NCBI RefSeq assembly: GCF_003865035.1
Contig: NZ_BHVZ01000002.1
Coordinates: forward strand, 275,560-339,559
DNA length: 64,000 nucleotides
Reading direction: 5' to 3'
From: Anaerotignum faecicola
GTDB lineage: Bacteria; Bacillota; Clostridia; Lachnospirales; Anaerotignaceae
Below the pieces are notes generated by a model, which was not told the DNA's origin, searched no databases, and saw only the letters and a program-made list of their open reading frames with translations. The position numbers were made by a program, and so were the translations under genes. Positions within the stretch are counted from its first letter, which is position 1. The number at the start of each line of letters is the position of its first letter. Below, piece by piece: positions 27,373 to 37,256 of this stretch.

Positions 27373-28618
27373 ACAGATAATCATTCAGCACAGGCTGAAG
27401 TCCTTCCTCAGACATATCCTCATACATGGTTTCAAAGCTGCGTTCATCATTGATTTCAAACTGCTCATCGCCCTCTGCACCTTCGGCCTCCTTGCCGGTG
27501 TATTTGCTTTCATGGTCACCGATGCCTGTAGAAACACCTGCGGAAACCTTCGTTGCGGCAATTTTTACGATACCGTCACGGAAGGATTTGCTTTCTCTGG
27601 AGGATACCGTAATGCCGACAAAGGGCATGAAAATACGATAGGCACAAAGAACCTGACAAAGCTCCTTCTCACCGACATCCAGAGGGTTGATTTTATCATT
27701 ATTGATAATCGGGCGCAGTCTGGGACAGGATAAGGACATTTCTGCATGAGGATATTTCCGCTGCAAATAATAAACATGCAGTGCGCTTGCCAGTGCGTCC
27801 TTTCTGAAATCGGACAGACCGAGCAGTGCAGAGAACGCTACCCCTCTCATGCCACCGCGCAGGGCTCTTTCCTGTGCATCAAAGCGGTAGGGCCAAACAC
27901 GCTTATGTCCCATCAGATGCAGAGTTTCATACTTTACATTGTCATAGGTTTCCTGGAAAACAGTGACATAATCCACACCACATTCATGCAGATACCGATA
28001 TTCATCCGTATTCACAGGATAAATTTCCACGCCGACCATGCGGAAATATTTTCTTGCCAGCTTACAAGCCTCACCAATGTATTTGACATCACTCATGGCA
28101 CGGCTTTCGCCTGTCAGAATCAGGATTTCCTCCATGCCGCTGTCCGCGATGACCTGCATTTCCTTTTCAATCTGCTCCATATTCAGCTTCATGCGGTTGA
28201 TGTGGTTATAGCAGTTGAAGCCGCAGTATACACAGTAATTCTCGCAGTAATTCGCAATATACAGGGGGGTGAAAAGATAAACGGTATTGCCGAAATGCTT
28301 GCCGGTTTCGATTCTTGCCTTCTGCGCCATTTCCTCTAAAAAGGGAGCCGCCGCAGGGGAAAGCAACGCCTTGAAATCCTCCACAGAGCAGGTTTCATGA
28401 TCGAGCGCCGCGCGCACATCTCTTGCCGTATATTTATCGTAATCGTATTCCTCCACATGCGCCATAACCGTTTCACGGATATCGGATTTGATGATTTCCA
28501 TTCCGGGCATATATTCCATGTGATTCTTTCTGGAAGCAGGGTTTGTTTCCAGCTCATGCTTACGCTTCAGCGCTTCGGGGGAAAGAAATTCAGAGTCTAC
28601 AAAAAATTGATTTTCCAT
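27365..28618 (-). CDS. thiH: 2-iminoacetate synthase ThiH
   Basis: A 417-residue radical SAM enzyme that splits tyrosine to give dehydroglycine for the thiazole ring, with p-cresol as by-product. The cluster motif is CENYCVYC (C-x3-C-x2-C) near residue 132, followed by the ILTGESR segment and a C-terminal BATS-like region. Use of ThiH rather than glycine oxidase ThiO is typical of anaerobes. Start ATG at 28618 follows AAGGAGGG, 12 bp after thiG. Confidence 0.95.
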   Translation of the reverse strand: MENQFFVDSEFLSPEALKRKHELETNPASRKNHMEYMPGMEIIKSDIRETVMAHVEEYDYDKYTARDVRAALDHETCSVEDFKALLSPAAAPFLEEMAQKARIETGKHFGNTVYLFTPLYIANYCENYCVYCGFNCYNHINRMKLNMEQIEKEMQVIADSGMEEILILTGESRAMSDVKYIGEACKLARKYFRMVGVEIYPVNTDEYRYLHECGVDYVTVFQETYDNVKYETLHLMGHKRVWPYRFDAQERALRGGMRGVAFSALLGLSDFRKDALASALHVYYLQRKYPHAEMSLSCPRLRPIINNDKINPLDVGEKELCQVLCAYRIFMPFVGITVSSRESKSFRDGIVKIAATKVSAGVSTGIGDHESKYTGKEAEGAEGDEQFEINDERSFETMYEDMSEEGLQPVLNDYLYV

Positions 28619-28630
28619 GCTTATCCCTCC

Positions 28631-29404
28631 TTAATCACGCAGGAAGCCTGTCAGCGGATCGGATGCGGATGCACCTCTGGTCAGCACTCTGCCCAAACCG
28701 GAAAGATACGCCTTTCTGCCTGCCTCAATCGCCTGACGGAATGCCGCTGCCATAAGGGGCAAATCGCCTGCGGTTGCCAGAGCGGTATTCGCCATGATTG
28801 CCGCTGCGCCCATTTCCATTGCTTCGCAAGCCTGAGAAGGTCTGCCGATGCCTGCATCTACGATGATGGGCAAATCAATTTCATCCACCAGAATCTGAAT
28901 GAATTCCTTTGTTGCCAGACCCTTATTGGAGCCGATGGGAGAAGCCAGAGGCATAATGCTTGCCGCGCCTGCGTTCACCAAATCACGCGCCACATTCAAA
29001 TCGGGGTACATATAGGGCATTACCACAAAGCCTTCCTTTGCAAGAATTTCGGTTGCCTTGATGGTTTCATAGTTATCAGGCAGGAGATATTTGCTGTCAC
29101 GCATGATTTCTATCTTTACGAAATCACCACAGCCCAGCTCTCTTGCCAATCTTGCAATGCGGACTGCTTCCTCAGCATTTCTTGCGCCGGAGGTATTGGG
29201 CAGCAGGGTAACATTTTTAGGAATGAAATCCAGAATGTTTTCCTGATCCTTTGTATTCGCGCGGCGTACTGCCAATGTGATAATTTCCGCGCCGGCATCC
29301 TTTACAGCCGCTTCAATCAGCTTTAAGGAATATTTACCGGAGCCCAGAATAAATCTGGAATGAAATTCATGTCCGCCAATGATAAGTTTGTCTTCTTTCT
29401 GCAT
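28631..29404 (-). CDS. thiG: Thiazole synthase ThiG
   Basis: A 257-residue TIM-barrel enzyme that builds the thiazole phosphate from deoxyxylulose phosphate, dehydroglycine and sulphur carried by ThiS. The Schiff-base lysine is Lys97 in DFVKIEI. Other landmarks are [34 protein letters not shown] and [11 protein letters not shown]. It lies between thiF and thiH and forms a complex with ThiH. ATG at 29404 follows GAAGGG. Confidence 0.97.
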   Translation of the reverse strand: MQKEDKLIIGGHEFHSRFILGSGKYSLKLIEAAVKDAGAEIITLAVRRANTKDQENILDFIPKNVTLLPNTSGARNAEEAVRIARLARELGCGDFVKIEIMRDSKYLLPDNYETIKATEILAKEGFVVMPYMYPDLNVARDLVNAGAASIMPLASPIGSNKGLATKEFIQILVDEIDLPIIVDAGIGRPSQACEAMEMGAAAIMANTALATAGDLPLMAAAFRQAIEAGRKAYLSGLGRVLTRGASASDPLTGFLRD

Positions 29405-29426
29405 GAAAATCCCTTCTTTCTTTTAC

Positions 29427-30068
29427 TTATGGTTCAAACTGACCGGAAAGGATTCTCAGAACCATGTGCGCCTCATGCGCACCACATATCATCACACGAG
29501 AGGATACCAAGCCAATGTCATCTGCAACATCGCTGATTCCGTCTCCGCAGAGATAAAAACGGTCTGTAATCCTTCTGGTTTGGATGCTGTTTGCAGAGCC
29601 GAACCCTGCCATGCCGGACGCAGCGATCAGATATTTCGTATGTAATTTTTCCAGCACGCCATTGACCAGCATTGCCTTTGCTTCTGCGTTATCAAATGCT
29701 TCGCAGATAACATCGGCAGGTGCAAGGATTTCTTCAAAATTTTCCTCGGTAATGGCAGTTGTATGCGTTTCTATCGTAAGATATGGTGCAATCTCACGCA
29801 GATTCGCCGCCAATGCCTCGGTTTTAAATTCTCCCAGCTGGGTTGCCTTATATTGCTGTCGATGCAGATTGGTGATATCCACCCTGTCAAAATCCGTCAG
29901 AATCAGCCTGCCAACGCCTGCTCTTGCCAAGGCAATCGCAATATTGGAGCCGAGACCGCCCAAACCGCAGATGGCAACCGTTGCCTGATTGAATTTTTCC
30001 TGCACAGCCCTTCCATGTCGTGCCGCTAATGCTCGCTGCAAGTCTTCCCTTTCAGGAATCCTGCTCAA
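29427..30068 (-). CDS. thiF: ThiS adenylyltransferase ThiF
   Basis: An E1-like enzyme of about 213 residues that adenylates the C-terminal glycine of ThiS. The ATP-binding loop is VAICGLGGLGSNIAIALARAG near residues 31-51, here cited by its core GLGGLGSN, and the DFDRVDITNLHRQ segment follows. It is shorter than E. coli ThiF, as is common in clostridia. A GTG at 30077 overlapping the thiS stop would also open the frame, but the AGGAGG inside thiS is well spaced only for the TTG at 30068, which I prefer. Confidence 0.92.
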   Translation of the reverse strand: MSRIPEREDLQRALAARHGRAVQEKFNQATVAICGLGGLGSNIAIALARAGVGRLILTDFDRVDITNLHRQQYKATQLGEFKTEALAANLREIAPYLTIETHTTAITEENFEEILAPADVICEAFDNAEAKAMLVNGVLEKLHTKYLIAASGMAGFGSANSIQTRRITDRFYLCGDGISDVADDIGLVSSRVMICGAHEAHMVLRILSGQFEP

Positions 30069-30069
30069 A

Positions 30070-30264
30070 TCAGCCACCTCCTACAAAATTAACAACCTCA
30101 ATGACATCTCCGTCCTGCAAAATGGTTTCGCCATAGGCTGCCTTTGGCACAATTTCACCATTGCGCTCCACCGCAATCCGCTTGGGGTTATAGTCTGTGC
30201 CTGCCAGATATTCCGCCAGAGTTTTCCCTGCAACGGCAAGCGCTTCCCCATTGATTTTTACCAC
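30070..30264 (-). CDS. thiS: Sulphur carrier protein ThiS
   Basis: A 64-residue ubiquitin-like carrier that ends in FVGGG; the terminal Gly-Gly is the site of adenylation and thiocarboxylation. The GTG at 30264 is the start, with AAGGAGGTGAG ideally placed; the frame upstream reads through the ribosome site. It is the first gene of the thi operon and lies under a TPP riboswitch. Confidence 0.93.
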   Translation of the reverse strand: MVKINGEALAVAGKTLAEYLAGTDYNPKRIAVERNGEIVPKAAYGETILQDGDVIEVVNFVGGG

Positions 30265-30317
30265 GCAGCTCTCACCTCCTTCTCTTAATCGCAATCAAAC
30301 ACAGGGCTTTTTATCAA

Positions 30318-30352
30318 CAAAAAAAGGAAGCTACCATCATTTGATAACTCCC
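30318..30352 (-). terminator. Attenuator terminator of the TPP riboswitch
   Basis: A stem GGGAG/CTTCC extended by TATCA/TGATG, followed by seven T on the minus strand, between the riboswitch and thiS. This implies control of transcription by premature termination when TPP is bound. Confidence 0.8.
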
Positions 30353-30374
30353 TTGTTTGTTCCTTCTGTTTTCA

Positions 30375-30466
30375 GGCATCCCTACGTTGGCATTATCCAA
30401 ATCAGGTTATGGGTCGAAGGCGTATCCTTCCTCTCAGCCTGCCTGAGCAAGCTCCCCTCTGTGTGT
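30375..30466 (-). promoter_or_regulatory. TPP riboswitch (THI element)
   Basis: On the minus strand the conserved parts appear in order: GAGGGGAGC, GGCTGAGA, GACCC, ACCTGAT, and GATAATGCCAACGTAGGGA. It binds thiamine pyrophosphate and shuts down the thi operon. It starts about 8 nt after the predicted transcript start. Confidence 0.97.
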
Positions 30467-30480
30467 TCGATTGTAGCTTC

Positions 30481-30509
30481 ATTATACCGCCTGCATTTTT
30501 AAAAAGCAA
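30481..30509 (-). promoter_or_regulatory. Promoter of the thi operon
   Basis: TTGCTT and TATAAT on the minus strand, 17 nt apart, just upstream of the TPP riboswitch. Confidence 0.7.
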
Positions 30510-30536
30510 GGATATTCTCAGAAACCTGCTCTCGAC

Positions 30537-31847
30537 TTAGATTTTGTCCTCGTCCCCGAACGGATCCCCACATTCCGGACAGAAGCGAGGGGGCTTTGTG
30601 GGGTCTTCCGGCTCCCAGCCGCATTTATCACAGCGATACTGCGGCACGCCTGCCGGCTTTGGCTTGCCGCACTGCGGACAGAAGCGCCCCTTATTATGGC
30701 TGCCGCATGCACAAATCCAGACATTTTCCTCCGGCTTTTTCGCACCACATTCCGTACAGAAATTGCCCGTATTATCTGCTGCGCCACAGCTGCAGGTCCA
30801 GCCTGTCTGGGTGGGTGCCTGTGTCTGGGGCTGTTGCTGTGCCGCCATTTGAAAGAGCTGCCCTGCATTCATGCCGCCGGACTGATTTGCCAGATTCATC
30901 CCTGCAAAAGCCATCACGGGGCCTGCATTGGGGTTTGCCGCTGCCGCCTGCATAGCTTCTGCCTGTGCATTGACCAGATGCGCCGCCGCCATGGAGGGAT
31001 TGCGGAGCGTTGCATTTCTTTGCAGCTCCTTAATCATGGCTTCATCCTCATCGGATGCCTTCACGCTGCTTACACCGATAGAGGTAATCTCAATGCCATA
31101 TCTGCCGCCCCATTTTTCTGCAAGCACCTCATTCAGCGCCTGCGAAAGCTCCATGGTATGTGCAGGCAGGGCACTGTAACGGATACCCATGGCGGAAAGC
31201 TTGCCGAAGGCAGGCTGCAGGGCTGTCAGCATTTCGCTTTTCAGCTGAGATTCCATGCTGTCTCTGGTATATGTATCCGTAATATTGCCGCAGATGTTCT
31301 TATAGAAAAGAATAGGGTCGATGATATGATACGCATATTCGCCATGACAGCGAATTGCAATATCAATATCCAGACCGATATTCGTATCAACCACACGGAA
31401 CGGCACAGGATTTGAGGTGCCGTATTTATTCCCAAGGATTTCCTTTGTATTGAAATAGTAGATTCTCTGATCGCCCGCAGGGTCGCCGCCGAAGCCGACA
31501 CGCTTGCCGAACTGGCGGAAACTTTCCTTGATGCTTTCCTTCAAATCTCCATAGAACAGGCTGGGTTCTGTTGCGGAATCGTAAAGAAATTCGCCTGCTT
31601 CGGCGCAGACCTCGACCACCTTGCCCTGCTCTACAATCATCATGCACTGCCCCTCATTGATGACAATGATAGAGCCATTGGAGATGATATTTTCGCTCTT
31701 TTTTGTATTGAAGCCCCGTTTGGACTGCCGCTGCTCGCCTTTTTTTGCCAGCACATCCACATCCATGGCATCACAGTAGAAATATTCTCTCCAGCTATCT
31801 GCCAGAACGCCCTGTGCCGCACCGACACCAACCTTTAAAATGCCCAT
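30537..31847 (-). CDS. SPFH/Band 7 domain protein with three C-terminal zinc ribbons
   Basis: A 436-residue protein of the YdjF-like or virion-core-like SPFH group. Residues about 25-285 form the SPFH region, followed by a Gln/Ala/Met-rich linker (about 290-345). The C-terminus has three CxC/CxxC-type zinc ribbons: CSCG with CTECG, CACG with CPQCG, and CDKCG with CPECG. There is no clear membrane helix, so it may be a cytoplasmic scaffold that associates with membranes. It is 12 bp downstream of apbE. Function is unknown; the family is often induced with envelope stress genes, which is only a hint here. Confidence 0.85.
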   Translation of the reverse strand: MGILKVGVGAAQGVLADSWREYFYCDAMDVDVLAKKGEQRQSKRGFNTKKSENIISNGSIIVINEGQCMMIVEQGKVVEVCAEAGEFLYDSATEPSLFYGDLKESIKESFRQFGKRVGFGGDPAGDQRIYYFNTKEILGNKYGTSNPVPFRVVDTNIGLDIDIAIRCHGEYAYHIIDPILFYKNICGNITDTYTRDSMESQLKSEMLTALQPAFGKLSAMGIRYSALPAHTMELSQALNEVLAEKWGGRYGIEITSIGVSSVKASDEDEAMIKELQRNATLRNPSMAAAHLVNAQAEAMQAAAANPNAGPVMAFAGMNLANQSGGMNAGQLFQMAAQQQPQTQAPTQTGWTCSCGAADNTGNFCTECGAKKPEENVWICACGSHNKGRFCPQCGKPKPAGVPQYRCDKCGWEPEDPTKPPRFCPECGDPFGDEDKI

Positions 31848-31859
31848 TGTGCATCCTCC

Positions 31860-32933
31860 TTATCTTTTCGCTACGCGGTAGGTGTAATCATTGCCCTTGC
31901 CATCGAAGGTGAAGCTGTCCTTCAGACCTTCGGTTGCAACAACCTCACCATCCTCTGTTACGAAGATTACCTCAAAATCATCCTGTGTTTTCCAATAGGC
32001 AAGCGCATCATCCAGACCCATGACATACAGCGCCGTGGAAAGAGCATCCGCCTTTGTACCGTCCTTGCAGATAATCGTGACGGAGGTTAAGCCGCTTTCC
32101 GCAGGCTTGCCCGTTGCAGGGTCGATGATATGATGATATTTCTTGCCGTTTTCTTCAAAGTATCTCTGATAGCCGCCGGACGTAACCGCGCAGGCATCAC
32201 TGATTTCGACCACGCCGACATAATCATTCTCATCAGCAGGATTCTGCACGGCAATTCTCCAAGGACTGCCGTCCGGCTTTGTACCAATGGCACAAACATT
32301 GCCGCCCAGAGAAAGCCATGCGGATTTCACGCCCTTTTTCTTTAACAATTCTGCCAGCTTATCGGAGGCATAGCCCTTCGCAATGCCGCCTAAGTCTACC
32401 GCCATTCCTTCCTTTTCCAGATAAACCGTAGAGGCATCCTCATCAATGGTGACATTGCTTACCTTTGTCAGCGGCAGAAGCTCATCCAGTGTTTCCTGCG
32501 TGGGAATGGTATACTCATTTTCCGTAAAGCCCCACGCCTTCACAATGGGGTAAATCGCCATATCAAAGGCATTGTTCGTTGCCTTGCCCAGCTGCTTGCC
32601 GGCCTTCAGCAGGGCAAGCGTATCTGCCGAAACGGTAACCGCCTTATCCCCTGCGTTATCGTTAATCTGTTCAATATCACTGTCTTCATCTGTGACGGAA
32701 AACAGCTTTTCCAGACGCTTAACCTCCTGCTCCGCATCAATCAGAAGGTCTTCCCCATCAGGGGCAACTATATGGAAGGTCATAACAGTATCCATGGCGA
32801 AGGTTGTGGATTCGTAGCTGTCCTCCTGCGTGCCTTCCTCGCCCATCTTCTGTGCATTCTGTCGCTGTTCGGCACAGCCGCTGAACAGAAAGCATCCCGT
32901 CAATCCGATTGCTATTATTTTTTTCCAATTCAT
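31860..32933 (-). CDS. apbE: FAD:protein FMN transferase, lipoprotein (ApbE)
   Basis: A 357-residue lipoprotein that attaches FMN covalently to threonine or serine of target flavoproteins at the outer face of the membrane. A signal peptide ends in the lipobox LFSGC with Cys20. The ApbE domain shows TFAMDTVMTF, VDLGGIAKGYASDKLAE, SLGGNVCAIG and HHIIDPATGKPAESG. The ATG at 32933 is behind AAAGGAG, while the longer frame reads through that site. Typical targets such as Rnf or Nqr subunits are not encoded in this window. Confidence 0.93.
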   Translation of the reverse strand: MNWKKIIAIGLTGCFLFSGCAEQRQNAQKMGEEGTQEDSYESTTFAMDTVMTFHIVAPDGEDLLIDAEQEVKRLEKLFSVTDEDSDIEQINDNAGDKAVTVSADTLALLKAGKQLGKATNNAFDMAIYPIVKAWGFTENEYTIPTQETLDELLPLTKVSNVTIDEDASTVYLEKEGMAVDLGGIAKGYASDKLAELLKKKGVKSAWLSLGGNVCAIGTKPDGSPWRIAVQNPADENDYVGVVEISDACAVTSGGYQRYFEENGKKYHHIIDPATGKPAESGLTSVTIICKDGTKADALSTALYVMGLDDALAYWKTQDDFEVIFVTEDGEVVATEGLKDSFTFDGKGNDYTYRVAKR

Positions 32934-33110
32934 CCTTTTAGCTCCTTTAATTTTCAAAATTCCTTATACTGATTTTACCTTGCGTTCTCGGCTTTGTCAA
33001 ACCCTAGCAGTTTACTTGCAAATAAAAATCTATAGGCTTCTTTCTTTGACGGAACGGCTTCATATTTTGTGATATTTCATGTCATAATTCTTTTTTCTGC
33101 GTGTATTGTA

Positions 33111-33139
33111 TTGTTTTTTGTACAATATCATGCTATACT
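33111..33139 (+). promoter_or_regulatory. Promoter of the DUF815 ATPase gene
   Basis: TTGTTT and TATACT with 17-nt spacing on the plus strand. It places the transcript start near 33146 and so rules out the upstream start codons of the long open frame. Confidence 0.6.
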
Positions 33140-33185
33140 TTACTATTATTTTTATTGTACAAAAGAAAAAGAAAGGATGAATCCG

Positions 33186-34388
33186 ATGCAGACAAATTTA
33201 TATCAGCTTTACAACCGAAAATTAAACGGACTGACGGTATTCCGTGCTCTGTTAGAGGATGTCCTCATACAGCGCTTGCAGAAGCTTCTGCGCGCCTGCG
33301 AGGAAAGCGATGCGGAAACGCTCACCTGCACCTATGGTGCGTTTACCTCTGCTTTATTTGAGAAAAATGTGAATTTTTCCGAAGCTCTTTTGGAACTGGT
33401 GCTTGCCGATGAAAATCGTTTTCTGCTTTCCGCAGCGAGAAAAGAGGTCTGTCCGCCCGCTATCTGCGATGCCGCAAAGCGAGAATTGGATTTCTTTACG
33501 GAGCTGGCAGGGCTTTCCGCAAAGGCAATAAAGACGATTCTGCCTGAGGAAATTGCCGCCTTCCTGCCTGATTGGGAAACAACCGCTTTGGATTTTTATA
33601 CCGCTTACACAAAGCACATTGCCGATGCGCCGAAAAAAGGCTATGGTATTTTTGCGAAATATCACGCATTTTCCTTCGGGGATAACGGCTTGCAGCCTGT
33701 GCAGCACCCCGATCCGCAGTCGCTCTCTCAGCTGAGCGGCTATGAACGGGAGGTTGGTATCGTCATGCGGAATACCGAGGCACTTCTGGCAGGCATACCT
33801 GCAAGCAATCTTCTGCTTTACGGCGATGCCGGCACAGGCAAAAGCTCCACGATTAAGGCTGTGGCAAATGCGTTGCAGGAGGAAGGTCTGCGGTTGATTG
33901 AGGTCAAGAAAAATCAGCTGTTCCGCCTGCCCTCTCTGCTGGAGCAGCTTGCGGAAAATCCGTTGAAATTCATTATTTTTATTGATGATTTAAGCTTTGC
34001 AGGCAATGATGAGCATTTTGCCGCACTGAAAGCAACACTGGAGGGCAGTGTCACCGCCTGTGCGAAAAATACGGTGATTTATGCCACAAGCAACCGCCGC
34101 CATCTGGTGAAGGAAACCATGGAAGAACGCAGCGGTGATGATATCCATCTGAATGATACCTTGCAGGAGCTGATGAGCCTTTCCGCTCGCTTCGGCATGA
34201 CGATTACCTTCCAGAAGCCGGATAAGGACGGCTACCTTGCCATTGTGAAGCATCTGGCGAAGGAATATAATCTAAAAATGCCGGAGGAGGAGCTTTGTAC
34301 CAAGGCAGAAGGCTTTGCCATTCGCCAGAACGGCAGAAGCCCCCGAACTGCAAAGCATTTTGTGGAAACGCAGCTTGCAAAATTGTAA
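33186..34388 (+). CDS. DUF815 family AAA ATPase
   Basis: A 400-residue ATPase. The N-terminal third is helical; the AAA core has Walker A YGDAGTGKSS near residue 217 and Walker B FIIFIDDLSF near 270, followed by the TSNRRHLVKETM sensor-like segment. DUF815 proteins are widespread in bacteria and their task is not established. The start is ATG at 33186, with GAAAGG 9 nt upstream and the promoter at 33111-33139. It is divergent from apbE and convergent with ilvD, separated by a bidirectional terminator. Confidence 0.85.
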   Translation: MQTNLYQLYNRKLNGLTVFRALLEDVLIQRLQKLLRACEESDAETLTCTYGAFTSALFEKNVNFSEALLELVLADENRFLLSAARKEVCPPAICDAAKRELDFFTELAGLSAKAIKTILPEEIAAFLPDWETTALDFYTAYTKHIADAPKKGYGIFAKYHAFSFGDNGLQPVQHPDPQSLSQLSGYEREVGIVMRNTEALLAGIPASNLLLYGDAGTGKSSTIKAVANALQEEGLRLIEVKKNQLFRLPSLLEQLAENPLKFIIFIDDLSFAGNDEHFAALKATLEGSVTACAKNTVIYATSNRRHLVKETMEERSGDDIHLNDTLQELMSLSARFGMTITFQKPDKDGYLAIVKHLAKEYNLKMPEEELCTKAEGFAIRQNGRSPRTAKHFVETQLAKL

Positions 34389-34397
34389 AAAGGCAGC

Positions 34398-34432
34398 AAA
34401 AAAGGAAGTCCTTCGACTTCCTTTTTTCTTTT
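34398..34432. terminator. Bidirectional terminator between DUF815 and ilvD
   Basis: Stem AAGGAAGTC/GACTTCCTT with a 4-nt loop, flanked by A runs on the left and T runs on the right, so it serves both convergent genes. Confidence 0.85.
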
Positions 34433-34435
34433 TAT

Positions 34436-36103
34436 TTATTTCATTACCGCGCCGGTATTTGCGGAGGAAACCAGCTTTGCATATCTGGAAAGCCAGCCTG
34501 TTGTTACCTTCGGTGCAGGGGCAACATAAGCCGCTCTTCTTGCCGCGAATTCTTCCTCGCTTACCTGTGCGTTTACCTTATGGTTCGGGATATCGATTTC
34601 GATGATATCGCCTTCCTGCAGCAGACCAAAGGTGCCTCCTGCCGCCGCTTCGGGGCTGACATGACCGATGGATGCGCCACGGCTTGCGCCGCTGAAACGC
34701 CCGTCTGTAATCAATGCAACGCATTTATCCAGCTTCATCCCTGCCAAAGCACTCGTCGGATTCAGCATTTCACGCATACCGGGACCGCCCTTGGGACCTT
34801 CGTATCTGATGACAACAACATCTCCGGGATGGATGCCGCCTGCGTAGATGGTTGCGATGGCATCCTCTTCGCTGTCAAACACACGCGCTGGGCCTGTATG
34901 GCACAGCATTTCGGGGTCAACTGCGCTTCTCTTTACCACACAGCCATCCTCTGCGATATTCCCCCACAGAACCGCAATGCCGCCTGTTTCGCTATAGGGG
35001 TGATCAATGGGGCGAATCAAATCGTAGTCCTTAACGTATGCACCCTTGATATTTTCGCCCAGCGTTTTGCCTGTTGCTGTCATAGCATCCAAATCCAGCA
35101 GACCATTTTTCGCAAGCTCTGCCTGTACCGCAGGGATACCGCCTGCTCTGTTCAGGTCGGAGATATGGGTGGAGCCGGCAGGTGCCAAATGGCACAGGTT
35201 GGGTACCTTTGCGGAAATTTCATTGAAGATATCCATATTCAAATCTACACCTGCTTCGTTTGCAATCGCCAGCAGATGCAGTACGCTGTTGGAGGAGCAG
35301 CCCAATGCCATATCACAGGCAACTGCATTATAAATGCTTCTGGTGTTGATGATATCTCTTGCCTTGATATCCCTTTCCACCAATTCCATGATTGCCATGC
35401 CTGCGTGCTTTGCCAGCTGCATACGTCCACTGGAAACATTGGGCAGTGTGCCATTGCCGGGCAGAGCGATACCAACCGCTTCACACAGACAGTTCATGCT
35501 GTTTGCGGTATACATTCCTGCACAGGAGCCACAGCCGGGACAGGTATTGGTTTCATATTCAAACAGCTTTGCATCATCAATTATATTTGCTTTTCTTGCG
35601 CCGACTGCCTCGAACATCTTGGACAGGCTGACCTCCTCATTATCCACCAGACCGGGCATCATTGCACCGCCGGAGCAAACCACAGCAGGGATATTCATAC
35701 GCACTGCCGCCATTACCATACCGGGAACAATTTTATCGCAGTTGGGTACGAGAACCAGACCATCCAGCGCATGCGCCATTGTCATTGTTTCCACGCTGTC
35801 CGCAATCAGCTCACGGCTTGCAAGGCTATATTTCATGCCGGCATGCCCCATTGCGATACCATCGCAAACGCCGATGGCAGGAATCATGATGGGTGTGCCG
35901 CCCGCCATGCGTACGCCCGCCTTGACGGCTTCTGTAATCTTATCCAAATTGAAATGTCCGGGAACAATTTCGCTGTGTGCGGAAACTACGCCAATCAAAG
36001 GTCTGTCCAATTCTTCCTTCGTATATCCCATTGCATAAAACAGGCTTCTTGCAGGTGCTCTCTCTACGCCCTGTGTTACCTGCGCACTTCTCAGTTGTCT
36101 CAT
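34436..36103 (-). CDS. ilvD: Dihydroxy-acid dehydratase IlvD
   Basis: A 555-residue Fe-S dehydratase that converts dihydroxy-isovalerate and dihydroxy-methylvalerate to the keto acids of valine and isoleucine. Conserved blocks include [20 protein letters not shown]-type and [16 protein letters not shown] with cluster cysteines, and [19 protein letters not shown] near the C-terminus. The start ATG at 36103 follows AAAGGAGGAG; a longer frame from 36232 reads through this site and the intergenic gap. It is last in ilvBNCD. Confidence 0.97.
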   Translation of the reverse strand: MRQLRSAQVTQGVERAPARSLFYAMGYTKEELDRPLIGVVSAHSEIVPGHFNLDKITEAVKAGVRMAGGTPIMIPAIGVCDGIAMGHAGMKYSLASRELIADSVETMTMAHALDGLVLVPNCDKIVPGMVMAAVRMNIPAVVCSGGAMMPGLVDNEEVSLSKMFEAVGARKANIIDDAKLFEYETNTCPGCGSCAGMYTANSMNCLCEAVGIALPGNGTLPNVSSGRMQLAKHAGMAIMELVERDIKARDIINTRSIYNAVACDMALGCSSNSVLHLLAIANEAGVDLNMDIFNEISAKVPNLCHLAPAGSTHISDLNRAGGIPAVQAELAKNGLLDLDAMTATGKTLGENIKGAYVKDYDLIRPIDHPYSETGGIAVLWGNIAEDGCVVKRSAVDPEMLCHTGPARVFDSEEDAIATIYAGGIHPGDVVVIRYEGPKGGPGMREMLNPTSALAGMKLDKCVALITDGRFSGASRGASIGHVSPEAAAGGTFGLLQEGDIIEIDIPNHKVNAQVSEEEFAARRAAYVAPAPKVTTGWLSRYAKLVSSANTGAVMK

Positions 36104-36180
36104 AAAAGCTCCTCCTTTTTTCCTCCTCTTGCAAGAAAGGCGAGCCTCTATGCTTAGAGACTCGCCGTATCTGTCAAATC

Positions 36181-37176
36181 TTATTTTTTCAGCCAGCTCA
36201 TCATTTCTCTCAGTTCCTTGCCTACATGGCACAGCTGATGATCTGCCGCTTTTTTGCGGGATGTCAGGAATTTTGCTTTGCCGCCTGCGTTCATTTCCTG
36301 AACGAATGTGCTTGCAAATGTACCATCCTGAATTTCAGCCAGTACCTGCTTCATGCCTTCTCTGGATTCTTTTGTGATGATACGTTTACCTGTTACATAG
36401 TCGCCGTATTCTGCTGTATTGGAGATGGAATATCTCATCTTATCGAAGCCGCCTTCGTAGATCAGGTCTACAATCAGCTTCATTTCATGGATACATTCAA
36501 AGTATGCCATTTCGGGTTCATAGCCTGCTGCTACCAGTGTTTCAAAGCCTGCTGTCATCAGCTCACAAACACCGCCGCACAGAACTGCCTGTTCCCCAAA
36601 CAGGTCTGTTTCTGTTTCTTCCTTGAAGGTTGTTTCCAGAATGCCTGCTCTGCCTGCACCGATTGCTGCTGCATAAGCCAGTGCAAATTCTTTTGCCTTG
36701 CCGGATTTATCCTGTTCTACTGCAATCAGGCAGGGAACGCCGCTGCCCTGTGTATACAGGCTTCTTACAATATGACCGGGGCCCTTAGGTGCTACCATGG
36801 ATACATCCAGATAATCTGCGGGCTGAATCTGGCTGTAATGGATGTTGAAGCCATGCGCGAACATCAGTGTGTCGCCTTCCTTCATGTGCTTTGCAATCTG
36901 GTTTTTGTAGATAGCGGGAGCCAATTCATCGGGAACCAGCATCATAACTACGTTACCTGCTTCCGCTGCTTCTTCAATACCCAAAACCTTCAGACCTGCT
37001 GCTTCTGCCTTTGCAACATGTGCAGAGCCGGGTCTCAGACCTACAACAACATCTACGCCGCTTTCCTTCAGGTTCATAGCATGAGCATGACCCTGGCTGC
37101 CGAAGCCGATGATAGCGACTGTTTTGCCGTCCAGCATACCTAAGTTACAATCCTGATCATAATACTTGTTAATCAT
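36181..37176 (-). CDS. ilvC: Ketol-acid reductoisomerase IlvC
   Basis: A 331-residue class I enzyme that isomerises and reduces acetolactate and acetohydroxybutyrate. The Rossmann loop is [15 protein letters not shown] and the cofactor loop contains LRPGS, followed by MLVPDE and the C-terminal knotted domain with [14 protein letters not shown]. The loop fits the ordinary NADPH-type form. ATG at 37176 follows AAAGGAGAG. The 80-bp gap before it contains a perfect palindrome at 37218-37237. Confidence 0.97.
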   Translation of the reverse strand: MINKYYDQDCNLGMLDGKTVAIIGFGSQGHAHAMNLKESGVDVVVGLRPGSAHVAKAEAAGLKVLGIEEAAEAGNVVMMLVPDELAPAIYKNQIAKHMKEGDTLMFAHGFNIHYSQIQPADYLDVSMVAPKGPGHIVRSLYTQGSGVPCLIAVEQDKSGKAKEFALAYAAAIGAGRAGILETTFKEETETDLFGEQAVLCGGVCELMTAGFETLVAAGYEPEMAYFECIHEMKLIVDLIYEGGFDKMRYSISNTAEYGDYVTGKRIITKESREGMKQVLAEIQDGTFASTFVQEMNAGGKAKFLTSRKKAADHQLCHVGKELREMMSWLKK

Positions 37177-37217
37177 TTGAATCTCTCCTTTTTTGTCTTA
37201 TCTTTGGTGTGTATATG

Positions 37218-37237
37218 TTTAATCCGTATGGATTAAA
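37218..37237. promoter_or_regulatory. Palindrome upstream of ilvC (operator-like)
   Basis: TTTAATCC and GGATTAAA with a 4-nt spacer form a perfect 8-bp inverted repeat in the ilvN-ilvC gap. No T run follows, so it is not a terminator. It may be a protein site or mRNA hairpin; no regulator is identified. Confidence 0.35.
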
Positions 37238-37256
37238 TGTCCTATTAAATTAAATA

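Noticed and set aside
34295..36157. Plus-strand frame of 620 codons opposite ilvD
   Set aside because: Antisense shadow that also overlaps the DUF815 gene and a terminator hairpin.
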